Positions 1 through 10,445 of a stretch of 64,000 nt of DNA are shown here, in pieces. Within the stretch, counting starts at the first letter, position 1. Every line of letters begins with the position of its first letter. The DNA is from Dipteris shenzhenensis (lineage: Eukaryota; Polypodiophyta; Polypodiopsida; Gleicheniales), in assembly GCA_047967505.1 (NCBI GenBank), contig CM106538.1; one strand, written 5' to 3'. A model generated the notes under the pieces. The model did not search any database and was not told where the DNA came from. It saw only the letters and a list, made by a program, of their open reading frames with translations. The translations under genes and the position numbers were made by a program.

Positions 1-995
1 CACATCCTTACAACCTCCACTTCTTTACTCTTCACAACCTCTACTTCTTCATGCTTGTGTGGCCATGTATGATGAGAAGCAGATGAAAATTTGGATTCCC
101 CCCTACTCTGCACAATTCCCTTTGGTTTTAGATTTCTAAAAAGGTCAAAATTTTGGGGGTGCCATGGCAGTTGCATTTTCTTTTTTCTCTTATTGATTCA
201 TAGGTTTAGCTTGTGCTATGGTTCTATCATGAGTCTTCTTTGGTGGTGCGAACTATTGTGATGTGCGGGTTTCCTTTCAGTTTTGGTAGTGTATTCACAT
301 ATCTTTGCAAATCATAGACATAATTCTTCAATGATATAAATAGATTGAATGACGTGAACACGGTTGGTTTTTGCAATCTACATTACTTTCATTAAGTAAA
401 TGGGTTGGATTGTTTAAGTATGTTGTTGTCTTTTGAGATCCTATCAATCGTTGATGTGAATTTGTTGAAGAGGCTGCCGTGATATTGTCATTTCTCATTT
501 CTTGAAACTCTCTTGTGCTTAATCATAAGTGGACTGCATATTTAAGTAGAGAGGAATATTGAGCAAAAGTTGTTATGTGTACTTCAAAACAATAAATAAG
601 AAAATTGAAAATGAATTGCAGCCTCGAGATCATCTTAATGAAAAAGGATGTCGATGATAATGCAAATTCATTTGTCGGAACCAACAAAGATGAACTGAGA
701 GAATCTCCACTCAAAGACCTTGTAGGAGCTCTAGTCCCCACAACAAGCACATTCATAGGGGGTGGGAATAGATTAGATGAGGATTAGATTTACTTTACTT
801 CAGTGAATTATAGGTTGCATCAGACAAGGTTCACATTTGAGGGCAAGCTACTAATGAAGAATAGGACTTTTAAGGATAGGGGAGCAAATTGCCCCACTTA
901 TATGAGAGCTAATTTTAGTGATAGAAGAAATTATCACACGATTACCTTAGTTGTCTCACATGCATACATTCAATAGTTCAAAGATTTACTGCAAG
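1..995. other. spacer, no gene recognised
   Basis: AT-rich sequence. The only open stretch of note is a 60-codon frame on + at 605-787 with no recognisable motif. No splice-supported exon, RNA gene or element boundary was seen. Confidence 0.5.
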
Positions 996-1104
996 TAGAG
1001 TCCTTTTATAGGTTTGAGGGACCCGTGGTATCAGAGAGAGTCCTTTTATAGGATTGAGGGACTCGTGGTATTTATAGGATTGAGGGACCCGTGGTATCAA
1101 AGAG
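996..1104. repeat. three tandem copies of a ~36-bp unit
   Basis: The phrase TATAGGATTGAGGGACCCGT recurs three times in succession (near 1008, 1050 and 1075) with one or two substitutions; the third copy is shortened at its left end. A local tandem duplication with no evident function. Confidence 0.85.
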
Positions 1105-1181
1105 AGCCATTGGTGAGGCAAGAACATCACCACTCATTGCACATGGATGCAACGACACTCATTGTAAAGGGAGAGAATTTT

Positions 1182-1270
1182 GAGGGCAACATTAGTATCC
1201 TTCATGAGACTACAATTGCATCCTTTTGAGGGCAACAATAGGTTCGTTCATGAGGCCACAATTTCATCGT
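1182..1270. repeat. two tandem copies of a ~46-bp unit
   Basis: Two adjacent copies begin GAGGGCAACA, at 1182 and 1228, and continue with a TTCATGAG core and a TACAATT-like end. They differ at several positions, so the duplication is not recent. Confidence 0.75.
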
Positions 1271-1975
1271 ATACACCAGGGGCTTCATCCCTCGTAAAGT
1301 CTAGCAAGGACCTATCTTGGCTATGATGAGCATGATTTCTTTTGTTGTCATAAAGGTGGATACATATGGAAGCATGGGGGACCAAATTAGTATTACTGAT
1401 GGGCCAAGGAATGAAGATAGGGTAGCAATGAGTAAATTTTTTGACTATGTTTGATTACTCTATTTTGAACTGTGGTGCAAATGCTAACTCTTATATACCC
1501 TCTAATTAGCATTTGTAAATGAGCGCAAGAGTATTCTTGCTTATTTAGTACAAGAATTCAATGAGAAGGGGATAGTCATGTATGCATTAAACAATATCTC
1601 ATATATATATGGATTTTTCATTACAAGGGTCCAAAAGTTATCCACAGAACCCTTGCTCAAAATCTCCTTTGATTGGATTCCCCTTTCCTTCATATTCACA
1701 GGGAGAGTGTTCTTCATGCATGCTCCATCTTTTCTTAATATCAAACCCACAGGCAGCTTCATTATAAACACTTTCAGTTTTATTTATAGGGTTTGATGCA
1801 GATGCTTGAGGCAAACTCCATGGCTTGGTTGTAATAAATGCTGCTACAATCCAATGTTAGCATCTCGTTAGCATCTTCTTTGTAGCAACAACGGGCTTTT
1901 CTTCTTATAAATTTTGATGTTATTGTATGAGATCAAGTTTCTCACATTTCCAAATCTACCTAGTTTTTCAACTAT
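1271..1975. other. spacer up to copia A
   Basis: No supported gene. Short frames overlap on both strands around 1541-1796 without motifs. The sequence ends at the GAATG target site (1976-1980) into which copia A inserted. Confidence 0.5.
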
Positions 1976-1980
1976 GAATG

Positions 1981-2250
1981 TGTTGAGAGTTCACGCTCAA
2001 CATCATGTGATCATGTGTGCATAGCACCATCACGTGATCATATGTGCATAGCACTAACCTTATAGAGTGCTATAAAGAAAAGGGTTAGATCCCCTAACCC
2101 CAAACCTAAAAGGGTTTGTATATATTCTATTTTTTTATCTAAATCTAGTGTACAGTTAGTCTGTACAGTTAGTCATTTGTGGCGTGCTCTCTAGCTGTGC
2201 CCTCTCTCCTCATCTCCACTCTTCTCCTCTCCCCTCTTCATATTTTGTCA
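1981..2250 (+). repeat. 5' LTR of copia A
   Basis: 270 bp, beginning TGTTGAGAG and ending TTTTGTCA. It matches the 3' LTR closely apart from a 13-bp tandem duplication (GTACAGTTAGTCT, around 2151-2176) that exactly accounts for the length difference from 257 bp. A TATATTCTATTTTTTT stretch near 2119-2135 may serve as the promoter region. Confidence 0.95.
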
Positions 2251-2262
2251 TGGTATCAGAGC
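2251..2262 (+). other. primer binding site, initiator-Met tRNA
   Basis: TGGTATCAGAGC starts at the first base after the 5' LTR. It is the canonical complement of the 3' end of plant initiator methionine tRNA used to prime minus-strand synthesis. Confidence 0.95.
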
Positions 2263-4812
2263 TCCCTTGCCTTCCGCTATGGCATTGCGATCCTTGAGAG
2301 TGTGAGATTGAGAGATTGAGAGGTAGTCTTTCATTCTGTTCACTTCCATTGAGTGAAGGATTTCTGTTCATTGAAAGAGAGAAATTTCTTTCTCATTAAG
2401 AAAAATTTCCATCATTCTTGAGAGAGAGAGAGATTCATTCTTCATTTCATTCCGTTGAGAGATTGTGAGAGCAAGATGCTTTGAGAGGAGATAGGGAGAA
2501 TCCTTTGAGTGCTCATTCGTTTGAGAGTGAAAGAAATCCATTGTGAGAATCCATTTTCTGTTTAGTTCTCCAATAGTATCGACCGAAGCATCTATGACCA
2601 AAGCACCTCCAAGCCGACTATGTAGCTCCAAAGCCTAGCTTCTTCAACGGCCGGCTCCGCGCAACAACAAAAGGCTCACAATAGCTCACGGCTTCCATGA
2701 GCCTTCCTTCAATCAAACTCCACCGTCGATCATTGCTCTCAGTTGTGCTCAATTCGCAGTCGCTCCAGGCACTCTAGATGTAGATTCTGCAGCCTCCGAC
2801 GGACCTCTCCAACTATGAGCCATTGGCAACTCCAAGTGCCAACGGTCCAAACGGGCTCCCTCTAGTGCATCGCCTCCTACAACAGCGTCTATAGCTTCCA
2901 AAACAAGCCGCGACTCCCGACGGAATTCCATTCATAGGCAACAACCTCACAAGACTCTACCACAGTGCATGCACACTGTCGACGGACATCCACACTCCTC
3001 TCTAGCTGCTCTTGCAAAGCCATCTAAGGATCCACGGCTCTATAGTCCTCCAAAGGTAAGGTTATGCCACCCGACGGCCGACTCTACACCAACAGCAAAA
3101 TTAAGGCGTACATACTGGCTGCCTCAACATAGCGACAACGCCAAGAGCCTCGACTCTAGCACAAAGTATGCTCACCGTCAATATGGGTAGAGGCTGAGGC
3201 AACTCCAATGAATGCTCAACACGCCACTGAATCTGCTCTAGCTCACGAGCTCTAAGCTCATGCCAGTGCTCCAATAGCTTCTACGCTTCCAACATCCTTG
3301 CACCGCATGATCCAGTTCCTCGGTTGGACTCTACCAACCACTGCCATAGCCACCTCCAAAGACACCATCTGCGCCGGCACCATCCAAGCCATAGCCCAAG
3401 CCATAGCAAAGCAGCACCTCTGCTTCCGTCAATGAAAGCTCGAGGGTGACGGATTTCCTAGATCTCGAACGGAATCTCTTCAGATTTTGGTCGCTCAAGA
3501 ATCACCACATGCCCACCTTATCCTCAAGGATTGATAGGGTTAGTCAGCATAACCTTGGTCAGATTATCTCGGGTTAGGTAAACTTTAATTGGGTCACCAC
3601 AGCTATGTTTGGTCAAGGTTGATCCATGTCATCATCTTATCCTCAGGGTCACCACACCAGGGCTTGGTCAAGGACCAGCCACGTGGTAGACCTTATCTGC
3701 CACATTACCCCTGCTAGCTCATCAGGCCACGTCAGTAATCCATGTCATCACCAACTGCCATGTCATCAACCATGTCAGCTGTGCCACATCAACAAGGACA
3801 TGTCATTAGTGCCACATCATCAGTGCCACATCAGCATTGCCATGTCACCTTGCTGACATCATTTGTGCCACCTCAGCACTAACCCCTGTAGGCACAGTCC
3901 CTTGCCAGGCACACTATGCACACACTGCATGTGCACACTCCTACCACCTCAGCACAAGGCTTCACAGGCACACCTCTTGCTAGGCACAGTGCCACATCAT
4001 CACTGCATGTGACTCACAGTGACACATCATCATTGAGCACCATTTGCACTCCTTTTGCCCCTCCACCTAGATCAAGTCATATCTCTTGATCCAGGAAGAA
4101 TTTGAGGGCACTCCAAAAAGGAAAGTCGCTCGTTTTTTCGTGCTCTATGCGCTTGTCACATCATGTGCACATTTTGGCGCAAGTTACACTCACATTTGGG
4201 CCTCGCCAATAAAACCACTTCCTTCACACACATTTGCCTCTACATCGATGCATCTGACCTAGCACTAAAAAAGAATAAAAGAAAAGGAATTATTTGCTGT
4301 TCTTTCATCGATCGATGGTTGGTTTAGATCTAGACCAGAGTAGACTAGATCACCATAGAGGGGATGCTTTGAATTTCCCCAAGTTGCCAATCTAAGCCAT
4401 GCCCAAAATTCTCGACTAGTACCTACTCGGAGTCAGTCCATACGCTCACATACGGTTTCACATCATTACATTACCTAAAACCTTATGTTCATCAGTTCAG
4501 TGAGCAAATTTCAGAGTACAGAGGCATTGCAGATTGATTCAGTGGGTAGATAGCATTTGATTTCACACACATGCCACCATTGTAAAGCCTATTTGGCTAT
4601 CTCATAGCATCGTGCGACTCATTTTCAGCCTTGTAAAGCCTCTTGGCTATTCTCGGCATCATTGCCACAAGCCTTGTAATACAGATCAGATTTTAGATAC
4701 TGCAGTTCTATCTTCATCGATGGTACAGAGATTTCACTTGGCATCTTCAGTGTATTTGCAGTTGATTCATACAGAGATTTTTAGGACATTTTTTGAGTAC
4801 ATTTCTTGCACC
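2263..4812 (+). other. long leader of copia A
   Basis: About 2.5 kb between primer site and gag start with no recognisable coding domain; open frames are short and lack motifs. This is long for a copia leader, so it may hold acquired or foreign sequence. The right half (3650-4060) is made of degenerate TGCCACATCA-type repeats. Confidence 0.75.
3650..4060. repeat. degenerate TGCCACATCA / CATGTCATCA array
   Basis: The decamers TGCCACATCA and CATGTCATCA and close variants recur many times at irregular spacing, interrupted by GGCACA words. It reads as a decayed minisatellite inside the copia A leader. No coding role is apparent. Confidence 0.7.
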
Positions 4813-5925
4813 ATGTCGACCAGCAACCTCAATCTGGAGGCATCTACTAAGTTAGACAACTCCAATTACGGTACATGGAAATACCGAATGGAGACCATTC
4901 TTGTGCTTCAAGACAAATGGAAGTATGTCAATGGGTCTACACCTAGACCATTGGCTGATCTAGCTACCGGTAGCTCTACTCTAGTTGTTGTTATAGCACC
5001 AACAACGGGATCTACATCGGGATCTACATCTACACAAATAGTTTTTGCACTAGTAGTAGATCCTGCCATTGCTCGAGCTCAAGCAGAATGGGATAAGAAA
5101 GACAAGTATGCCTATCACCTGATCAAGCAGAATGTGCAAGATGTCATGCTAGGACAACTCAACACAATCAAGACATCAAAAGAAGCATGGGATATGTTTG
5201 CCGCTCTCTACGAGTCCAAGAACAGATCTAGGATTCTCACCCTGAGAAACCAGAGTTTTCGCAATAGCAGTGAAACTGGTCATGCTTATGTACTCTGCAT
5301 AAAAGACTATAACAATCAACTTGCAGCAGCAAGAGAGACTACGAACACCATAGAAATGGTTCAAGTTATTCTAAATGGACTAGGAGAGGGATACGAGAAT
5401 CTAGTCCAGAGTATTGCCATCCAATGGCAAATTCCAACAGTGGAAGAACTTCAGTCAGTCCTACTTGGTGAAGAACTCAAGACTCAGGCCATTCAAGCAC
5501 GTAAAGGTCATTCTAATGATCAGGCATTCACAGCTTCAGACAGAAGCAGAGGCAAAGGCAGAAACAGAGGTAGATCATATCAGAAAAGTGGACATCATCA
5601 ACAAAATCAAAGTCAGAATCAACATCAGCATCAGCAACATCCTCAACAACATCAAAATTAGCAAAGAGGAAATCATTCCAACCGAGGCAGATTTTAAGGA
5701 CGAGGGAATGCATCCACCAATGTGTCAAACATCCAGTGCAACTACTGTCACAAGTTTGGACACTATGAAAGAGATTGCCACAAGAAGCAATACGACCAAG
5801 GTGGTCAATCCAGTAGTAATCAAGGGAATTCTCGAGGAAGAGGAAATCATCATGGTGGATATTCTAGTCATAGTCATTTTGCAAATGAACATGGAAATAT
5901 GTTTCTTGCAAGTGAGGAATTGCAT
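4813..5925 (+). pseudogene. copia A gag, interrupted
   Basis: The gag polyprotein forms the virus-like particle that packages element RNA. The ATG at 4813 begins MSTSNLNLEASTKLDNSNYG, the usual copia gag opening followed by the W-x-YRME block. The UBN2-type gag domain fills the first ~230 codons, then a basic Arg/Gly and Gln/His-rich tail. A CCHC zinc knuckle, CNYCHKFGHYERDC, lies at 5737-5778. In-frame stops at 5659 (TAG), 5695 (TAA) and 5926 (TAG) separate the parts, so no full gag can be made. An upstream open frame reaches back to about 4612 but lacks an ATG fitting the family. Confidence 0.93.
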
Positions 5926-5928
5926 TAG

Positions 5929-6216
5929 ACTGATACAATGCACCTAGACACTGATTTCAATCCCAAAGAGGATTTCAGTTATCAAGTCGACCAAGTGGAA
6001 CAGGATGCTTGGTACATCGACAACAGTGCATCATCTCATATGACAAATCATTAGGAATGGTTCATAGAAATGAAGCCATTAGAAGGATAGAAAAATGTCA
6101 TCTACACAGCAGACAATACATCGAATCCAGTTCAAGGGACAAGTGTTATCCCTATGAACAATTTCATTGGTACAAAAGGATTAGTCAAAGATGTGCTCTA
6201 TGTCAAGGATTAGTCA
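5929..6216 (+). pseudogene. copia A aspartic protease remnant
   Basis: The protease would cut the Gag-Pol polyprotein. The frame continues from gag and reads AWYIDNSASSHMTNH at 6007-6051, recognisable as the copia protease start, where D-S-G-A-S is expected. Here the catalytic motif is D-N-S-A-S and a TAG follows at 6052. A later block (NVIYTADN, then GLVKDVLYV) is the usual end of the protease region. Most of the sequence that should follow is missing: the frame jumps directly to the middle of integrase. Confidence 0.85.
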
Positions 6217-6616
6217 AAAGGCAGAAAGATCAAGGTCATGAGATCAGACAGAGGAGCTGAATACATGTCTTCAGCATTCATGAACTTTTGCAGAATTCAC
6301 GGCATTCAAAGACAATTCACATGTGCAGATACTCCTCAGCAAAATGCAATAGCTGAAAGGAAGAATGGGACTTTAGCAGACAATGCTAGAGCAATGCTTA
6401 GTGAAAAGCATTTTCCGAACCAGTATTGGGTAGAAGCAATAGCTACAGAAAACTACTTGCTTAATCAGCTTCCTACCGAAATGATACAGGGTATGACTCC
6501 TTATGAAGCATTCACTGGACACAAGCCACGCATTGGGCATCTTTGCATATTTGGTTGCATAGCATATGCCCACATACATGATGATCATCATAGGAAATTG
6601 GATGCGAAGTCATGCA
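6217..6616 (+). pseudogene. copia A integrase, N-terminally truncated
   Basis: Integrase inserts element cDNA into the genome. The visible part starts at KGRKIKVMRSDRGAEYMS, which carries the second catalytic Asp. It continues with TPQQNAIAERKNGTL carrying the catalytic Glu, then the WVEA and FGCIAYAH blocks. The HHCC zinc domain and the first catalytic Asp are absent, so this cannot be a working DDE enzyme. The frame runs on at KLDAKS into a duplicated piece of gag (6620-6773) instead of the normal hinge before RT. Confidence 0.92.
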
Positions 6617-6619
6617 AAT

Positions 6620-6773
6620 GCAAAGGTAGAAATAGAGGTAGATCATATAAGAAAAGTAGACATCATCAACAAAATCAAATTCAGGATTAACATCAGCATC
6701 AGCAACATCAAAATTAGCAAAGAGGAAATCATTCCAACTGAGGCAGATTTCAAGGACGAGGGAATGCATCCAC
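6620..6773 (+). repeat. duplicated gag segment inside pol of copia A
   Basis: This stretch repeats 5552-5717 of the same element's gag (the Arg/Gly and Gln/His-rich tail) with a 12-bp deletion and scattered substitutions. Both copies share the AAAATTAGCAAAGAGG stop context. The TAA present at 5695 in gag is CAA in this copy. The left junction shows the shared word GCAAAGG. Confidence 0.92.
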
Positions 6774-6795
6774 TAGCCAGATTGACATATGCTCA

Positions 6796-7509
6796 GAAAG
6801 GCAAAGCAATTCAGGTGGAAACCACCAACTATGCTCTTATGACTACCATAATGGCTACAAAAGAGCCAGTGTACTTCGAAGACGTAGTAGACAAGCCAGA
6901 ATGGCAAACTGCTATGATGAAGAAATGGATGCTTTGTATAAGAACAATACTTGGGAATTATGCGACCTTCCACCAGGAAAGAAGGCCATAGCCAACAAAT
7001 GGGTATACAAAGTGAAGTACAATCCAGATGGCAGTATTCAGAGATATAAAGCCAGATTAGTTGCAAAAGGATTTGCACAACAATATGGTCAAGACTATGA
7101 TGAGACTTATGCTCTAGTAGCAAAGATGGATTCCATACGGTTCTTGATATCACTAGCGACACTCAGCAAATGGAATGTGTATCAGCTTGATGTCAAGAAT
7201 GCATTTCTCAATGGTTATCTAGACGAGGAAGTCTACATGCAACAACCAGCAGGTTATGTTGAACCAGGAAAGGAGAATAAGGTTTGCCATCTCAAGAAAA
7301 GACTCTACGGCTTAAAGCAAGCACCCAGAAGTTGGTACAGCAGAATTGACAAGTATTTTGCTGATCTGGGATACATGAAGTCCAATGCAGGTCATACTCT
7401 CTACTACAAAGTCCAAGGGGAAGAAATTACTATTGCACTTTTGTACATAGATGATCTGATTGTGACAGGAAGCAAGGATAGCTTCATCAAAAAATTAAAA
7501 CAAGACTAA
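6796..7509 (+). pseudogene. copia A reverse transcriptase
   Basis: RVT_2-family reverse transcriptase, which copies element RNA to DNA. Visible blocks in order: NTWELCDLPPGKKAIANKWV, KARLVAKGFAQQYGQDYDET, YQLDVKNAFLNGYLDEEVYM (first catalytic Asp), RLYGLKQAPRSWY, and the catalytic YIDD box at 7444-7455. The frame stops at 7507. The expected continuation (YRVRDLGLMHYCLGIEF) is found two bases out of phase from about 7518, so a frameshift separates the palm from the thumb. The active-site motifs themselves look intact. Confidence 0.94.
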
Positions 7510-7517
7510 TCTATAGA

Positions 7518-8405
7518 GTTCGAGATCTTGGACTTATGCACTATTGTCTTGGAATTGAGTTCTGGAGAGATTCAAATAGCACATTCATGAGTCAGCTCAA
7601 GTACGTTGACAGTCTCCTGAAGAAGTTTCATATGGCAGATTGCAAGATTGCTGCCACTCCCATGGAATAGAGTTTGAAACTTACTAAAGATTCAGAAAAG
7701 CCTACAGTCAATGATAGATACTACAGGCAGCTCATCGGATCTCTTATATATCTAACAATCACACGGCCAGATATTTGTTATGCAGTAAGCTCATTAGCAC
7801 AGTTTATGGCAAATCCAAAACAGTCTCAGTGGAATGCAGCCAAAAGAGTCTTGAGATACATCAGAGGTACAAGATAGTTTGGGATAGAATACAGAGGAAG
7901 CCATCCACGGTTGCATGGATACTGTGATAGTGACTATGCCAGAGATCATGAGACCAGGAGATCAACATAGGGATATGCATTTTTCCTTGGTCAAGGTGCT
8001 ATATCATGGTTGTCAAACAAACAGCCAACTGTTTCTTTGTCTTCGACTAAAGTAGAATATAGAGCACTCACTACAGGTGCATGTGAGGCTATATGGCTCA
8101 GAAGACTATTGTCAGAAACAGATTACTTTGATGAGTCAAAGCCAACAACAATATACTGTGATAATCAATCGGCTCAAGCATTGGCCAAAAATCCAGTATA
8201 TCACTCTAGGACAAAGCACATTGATGTCAGAGAGCACTTCATTAGAGAAAGAGTGCTACTTGGTGACATCACACTGCAGCATTGTGATAGCAAAGAAAAT
8301 GTTGTAGACATCTTCACCAAATCACTTGGTAAAGAGCTATTCGAGAAACACCGACTAGCAATTGGTTTGATGCAAAGGAAGGACATTCCCATTAAAGGGG
8401 TGTGA
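7518..8405 (+). pseudogene. copia A RT C-terminus and RNase H
   Basis: The frame-3 continuation of pol ends with TGA at 8403-8405. It holds the RT connection (LGIEFWRDSN, YRQLIGSLIYLTITRPDI) and the copia RNase H domain. RNase H acidic residues appear in GYCDSDYA, VEYRAL, YCDNQSA and VDIFTKSL. In-frame TAG codons at 7668, 7875 and 7968 break it. RNase H would remove the RNA strand during reverse transcription. Confidence 0.93.
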
Positions 8406-8450
8406 TGAAATGTAATGCTTAGTCCTTCTTCGATTCCCCAGAATCATCAT

Positions 8451-8493
8451 CTTGAGGGAAGGCCTACTTCATGATGTTGATCTTGAGGGAAGG
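8451..8493 (+). other. polypurine tract of copia A, present twice
   Basis: CTTGAGGGAAGG occurs at 8451-8462 and again at 8482-8493, the second directly abutting the 3' LTR. The LTR-proximal copy is in the normal position for plus-strand priming. The first copy is 31 bp upstream. Confidence 0.85.
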
Positions 8494-8750
8494 TTTTGAG
8501 AGTTCACGCTCAACATCATGTGATCATGTGTGCATAGCACCATCACGTGATCATATATGCATAGCACTAACCTTATAGAGTGCTATAAAGGAAAGGGTTA
8601 GATCCCCTAACCCTAACCCTAAAAGGGTTTGTATATATTCTATTTTTTTAACTAAATCTAGTGTATAGTTAGTCATTTGTGGTGTGCTCTCTATCTGTGC
8701 CCTCTCTCCTCATCTCCACTCTTCTCCTCTCCCCTCTTCATATTTTGTCA
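8494..8750 (+). repeat. 3' LTR of copia A
   Basis: 257 bp from TTTTGAGAG (the 5' LTR has TGTTGAGAG, so the terminal TG is mutated) to TTTTGTCA. It carries a single copy of the 13-bp word doubled in the 5' LTR and a short CCCTAA-type run near 8607-8624. GAATG follows directly. Confidence 0.95.
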
Positions 8751-9173
8751 GAATGCCCAATGAATGGTATACGACTTATGTTATGGGACATGTGAATTAC
8801 ATGAGCATGAGATATAATGCCTTTCTTTATACATGTTATCCTTGTTTTCGTGGTTTATGGACTTGTAAAATATGAGCATATTTTGTGCTTCCAACTTTCC
8901 AGTTAGTTGTTTTCAAACAAAAGCAATGTAACTCGTGCATTTATCAACTACACAATCACTAAGTTGTGTTCTAACATAAACAATGGAATCATTCAAAGTA
9001 AGTGACTTCAAAAATGTAACACATTCAACATTCAAGAAGAATCACAATCACAATCACTAATGCATTATACTGCATGGTTGAATTCTTCCCTTCGCATAGC
9101 TATGAAACTCTTTTCGAAAGTCTTTGCAAATCTATTTTCAAGTTTAGTTATACTACACCATCCATGATATGCA

Positions 9174-9635
9174 TTGATTAGTAAGTTCCCTGGAATGAGT
9201 AAGCCTCCACATAATCTACTTCACATTAGGGTGTTGGTTCAAAGATCTTCAAACTCAGAAGCATTACTCCATGATTACCTGGTACATTTTGCAAGATATT
9301 TTAAGTGTCTACTCCAATTGTGGCATCACAATGAAAGGAATTATTACAAAAGCTTTGATGTGGGTGATGAACAATACCAAGAACTTGTTATAAAATCTTT
9401 GATGTGGGTGATGAACAACACCAGGAACTTACTCGATGAAGACAATATCCCTGCCACTATATGCCTATTGTTTCAGAGAGCCCAAAAAAGTATATACAAT
9501 TATTGGCATCAAGATGATGAAAAAGACCTAATTACCCTTCTACAAACTTCACTAGGCGTGATTTCAAGGCAAGCTTCCTTCTCATATAGCACAAGGAATT
9601 CCCAAGTAGCATACCCTCTTCAATATATCATTTAA
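9174..9635 (+). pseudogene. unrecognised coding-like fragment with 44-bp tandem duplication
   Basis: An open frame of about 150 codons on +, without a convincing ATG at its left end, followed directly by an A-rich run. I do not recognise the family. A 44-bp segment starting CTTTGATGTGGGTGATGAAC occurs at 9353 and again at 9397. Because 44 is not a multiple of three, the same DNA is read as SFDVGDEQ first and SLMWVMNN second. The duplication therefore changed the reading frame, suggesting a broken gene or retrocopy. The adjacent poly(A) would fit a retrocopy, but this is inference. Confidence 0.35.
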
Positions 9636-9990
9636 AAAAAAAAAAAAGAATCCATGCAATGTCTGACAAAGAAAAAATGCATAGTAACATGCTCTATTCA
9701 CACTATCCAAGCACAATCCAACTACAGAATGTTCCAAGTACATTTGAAGCATAGTTCAGTCATCAACAGCATTGCAAAAAGTGAAAAGGGGGAAGAGTAG
9801 AAGCACGAGTAGTGCATACAAGGAGCATAGAAGATACCCAAAACATTTGTTATGATATTTGACTTTCCTTTATGTGCTAAAAGCAATAGTAGAACTAGCA
9901 AAGACACTCTTCCAACAAGAAGGCATCCAAACTTGCCACATTCCTAGAAGGCAGAAATGCTTTTGTGCAAATTTTTGGAACAAGTTAAGT

Positions 9991-10445
9991 GAGCCCCAAT
10001 CAACTTTCTTTTGCTTCCCATTCAATCGTTGGTCTGATAACTTTGTGGTTCAAAAGAGGTTCCTGGTGGAGACTCTCTTTTATCGTGACCTCATCATATG
10101 AAACTTAAGAAAAGCAATTAAATAAAAAGAAAGAAAATTTAAAGGATAAAAGATTTATCTATAGATGCCTTGATCGTCTCACCACAATGCTTGTATACTT
10201 GAAAGCTGACAAAAGAAATTGCTAAAATGCATATATTGCATCTATTTGTCCTTCATTTGTAGCTCTTGATTCTTGATTTAGTTCTATTACTCTCTTCCAA
10301 ATTAAATAGCCATGGTCTTTTGCTTATGAGAGCGACATCCTTGAAAATATGGGAATAGATATGTATCTCCTCTGTCCTTCCAAATCTTTGCTTGCTTGGT
10401 TGAGCCCCAATCAACTTTCTTTTACTTCCCATTCAATGATTGGTC
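9991..10445. repeat. direct repeat of ~45 bp, 411 bp apart
   Basis: GAGCCCCAATCAACTTTCTT and the following bases to GGTCT occur at 9991-10034 and 10402-10445 with about three differences. The sequence between the copies is unrelated spacer. Confidence 0.8.

Larger units (their letters stand above)
1981..8750 (+). mobile_element. Ty1/copia LTR retrotransposon A, decayed, complete ends
   Basis: Complete structural unit: 5' LTR 1981-2250, primer site, leader, gag, protease remnant, integrase part, reverse transcriptase, RNase H, polypurine tract and 3' LTR 8494-8750. It is flanked on both sides by GAATG (1976-1980 and 8751-8755), the 5-bp duplication expected from LTR integration. The integrase-before-RT order and the YIDD motif place it in Ty1/copia. 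Coding runs in frame 1 from 4813 to 7509 and then in frame 3 to 8405, with many in-frame stops. It lacks the gag-pre-integrase segment and the first integrase aspartate, so it cannot be autonomous. Confidence 0.96.

Noticed and set aside
1541-1796. Overlapping ~75-codon frames on both strands
   Set aside because: No motif, no splice support, no composition change; chance frames.
3626-3856. Ser/His/Cys-rich frame (SSYPQGHHTRAW and similar)
   Set aside because: Arises from the degenerate CATGTCATCA repeats in the copia A leader.
3650-4060. CRISPR-like repetition
   Set aside because: Repeat length and spacing are irregular, repeats are degenerate, and the context is a plant retroelement leader.
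8600-8630. CCCTAACCCTAACCCTAAA, looking like telomeric repeat
   Set aside because: Only about three units, inside the copia A 3' LTR, and replaced by CCCCAAACCTAAA in the 5' LTR; a substitution difference, not a telomere.
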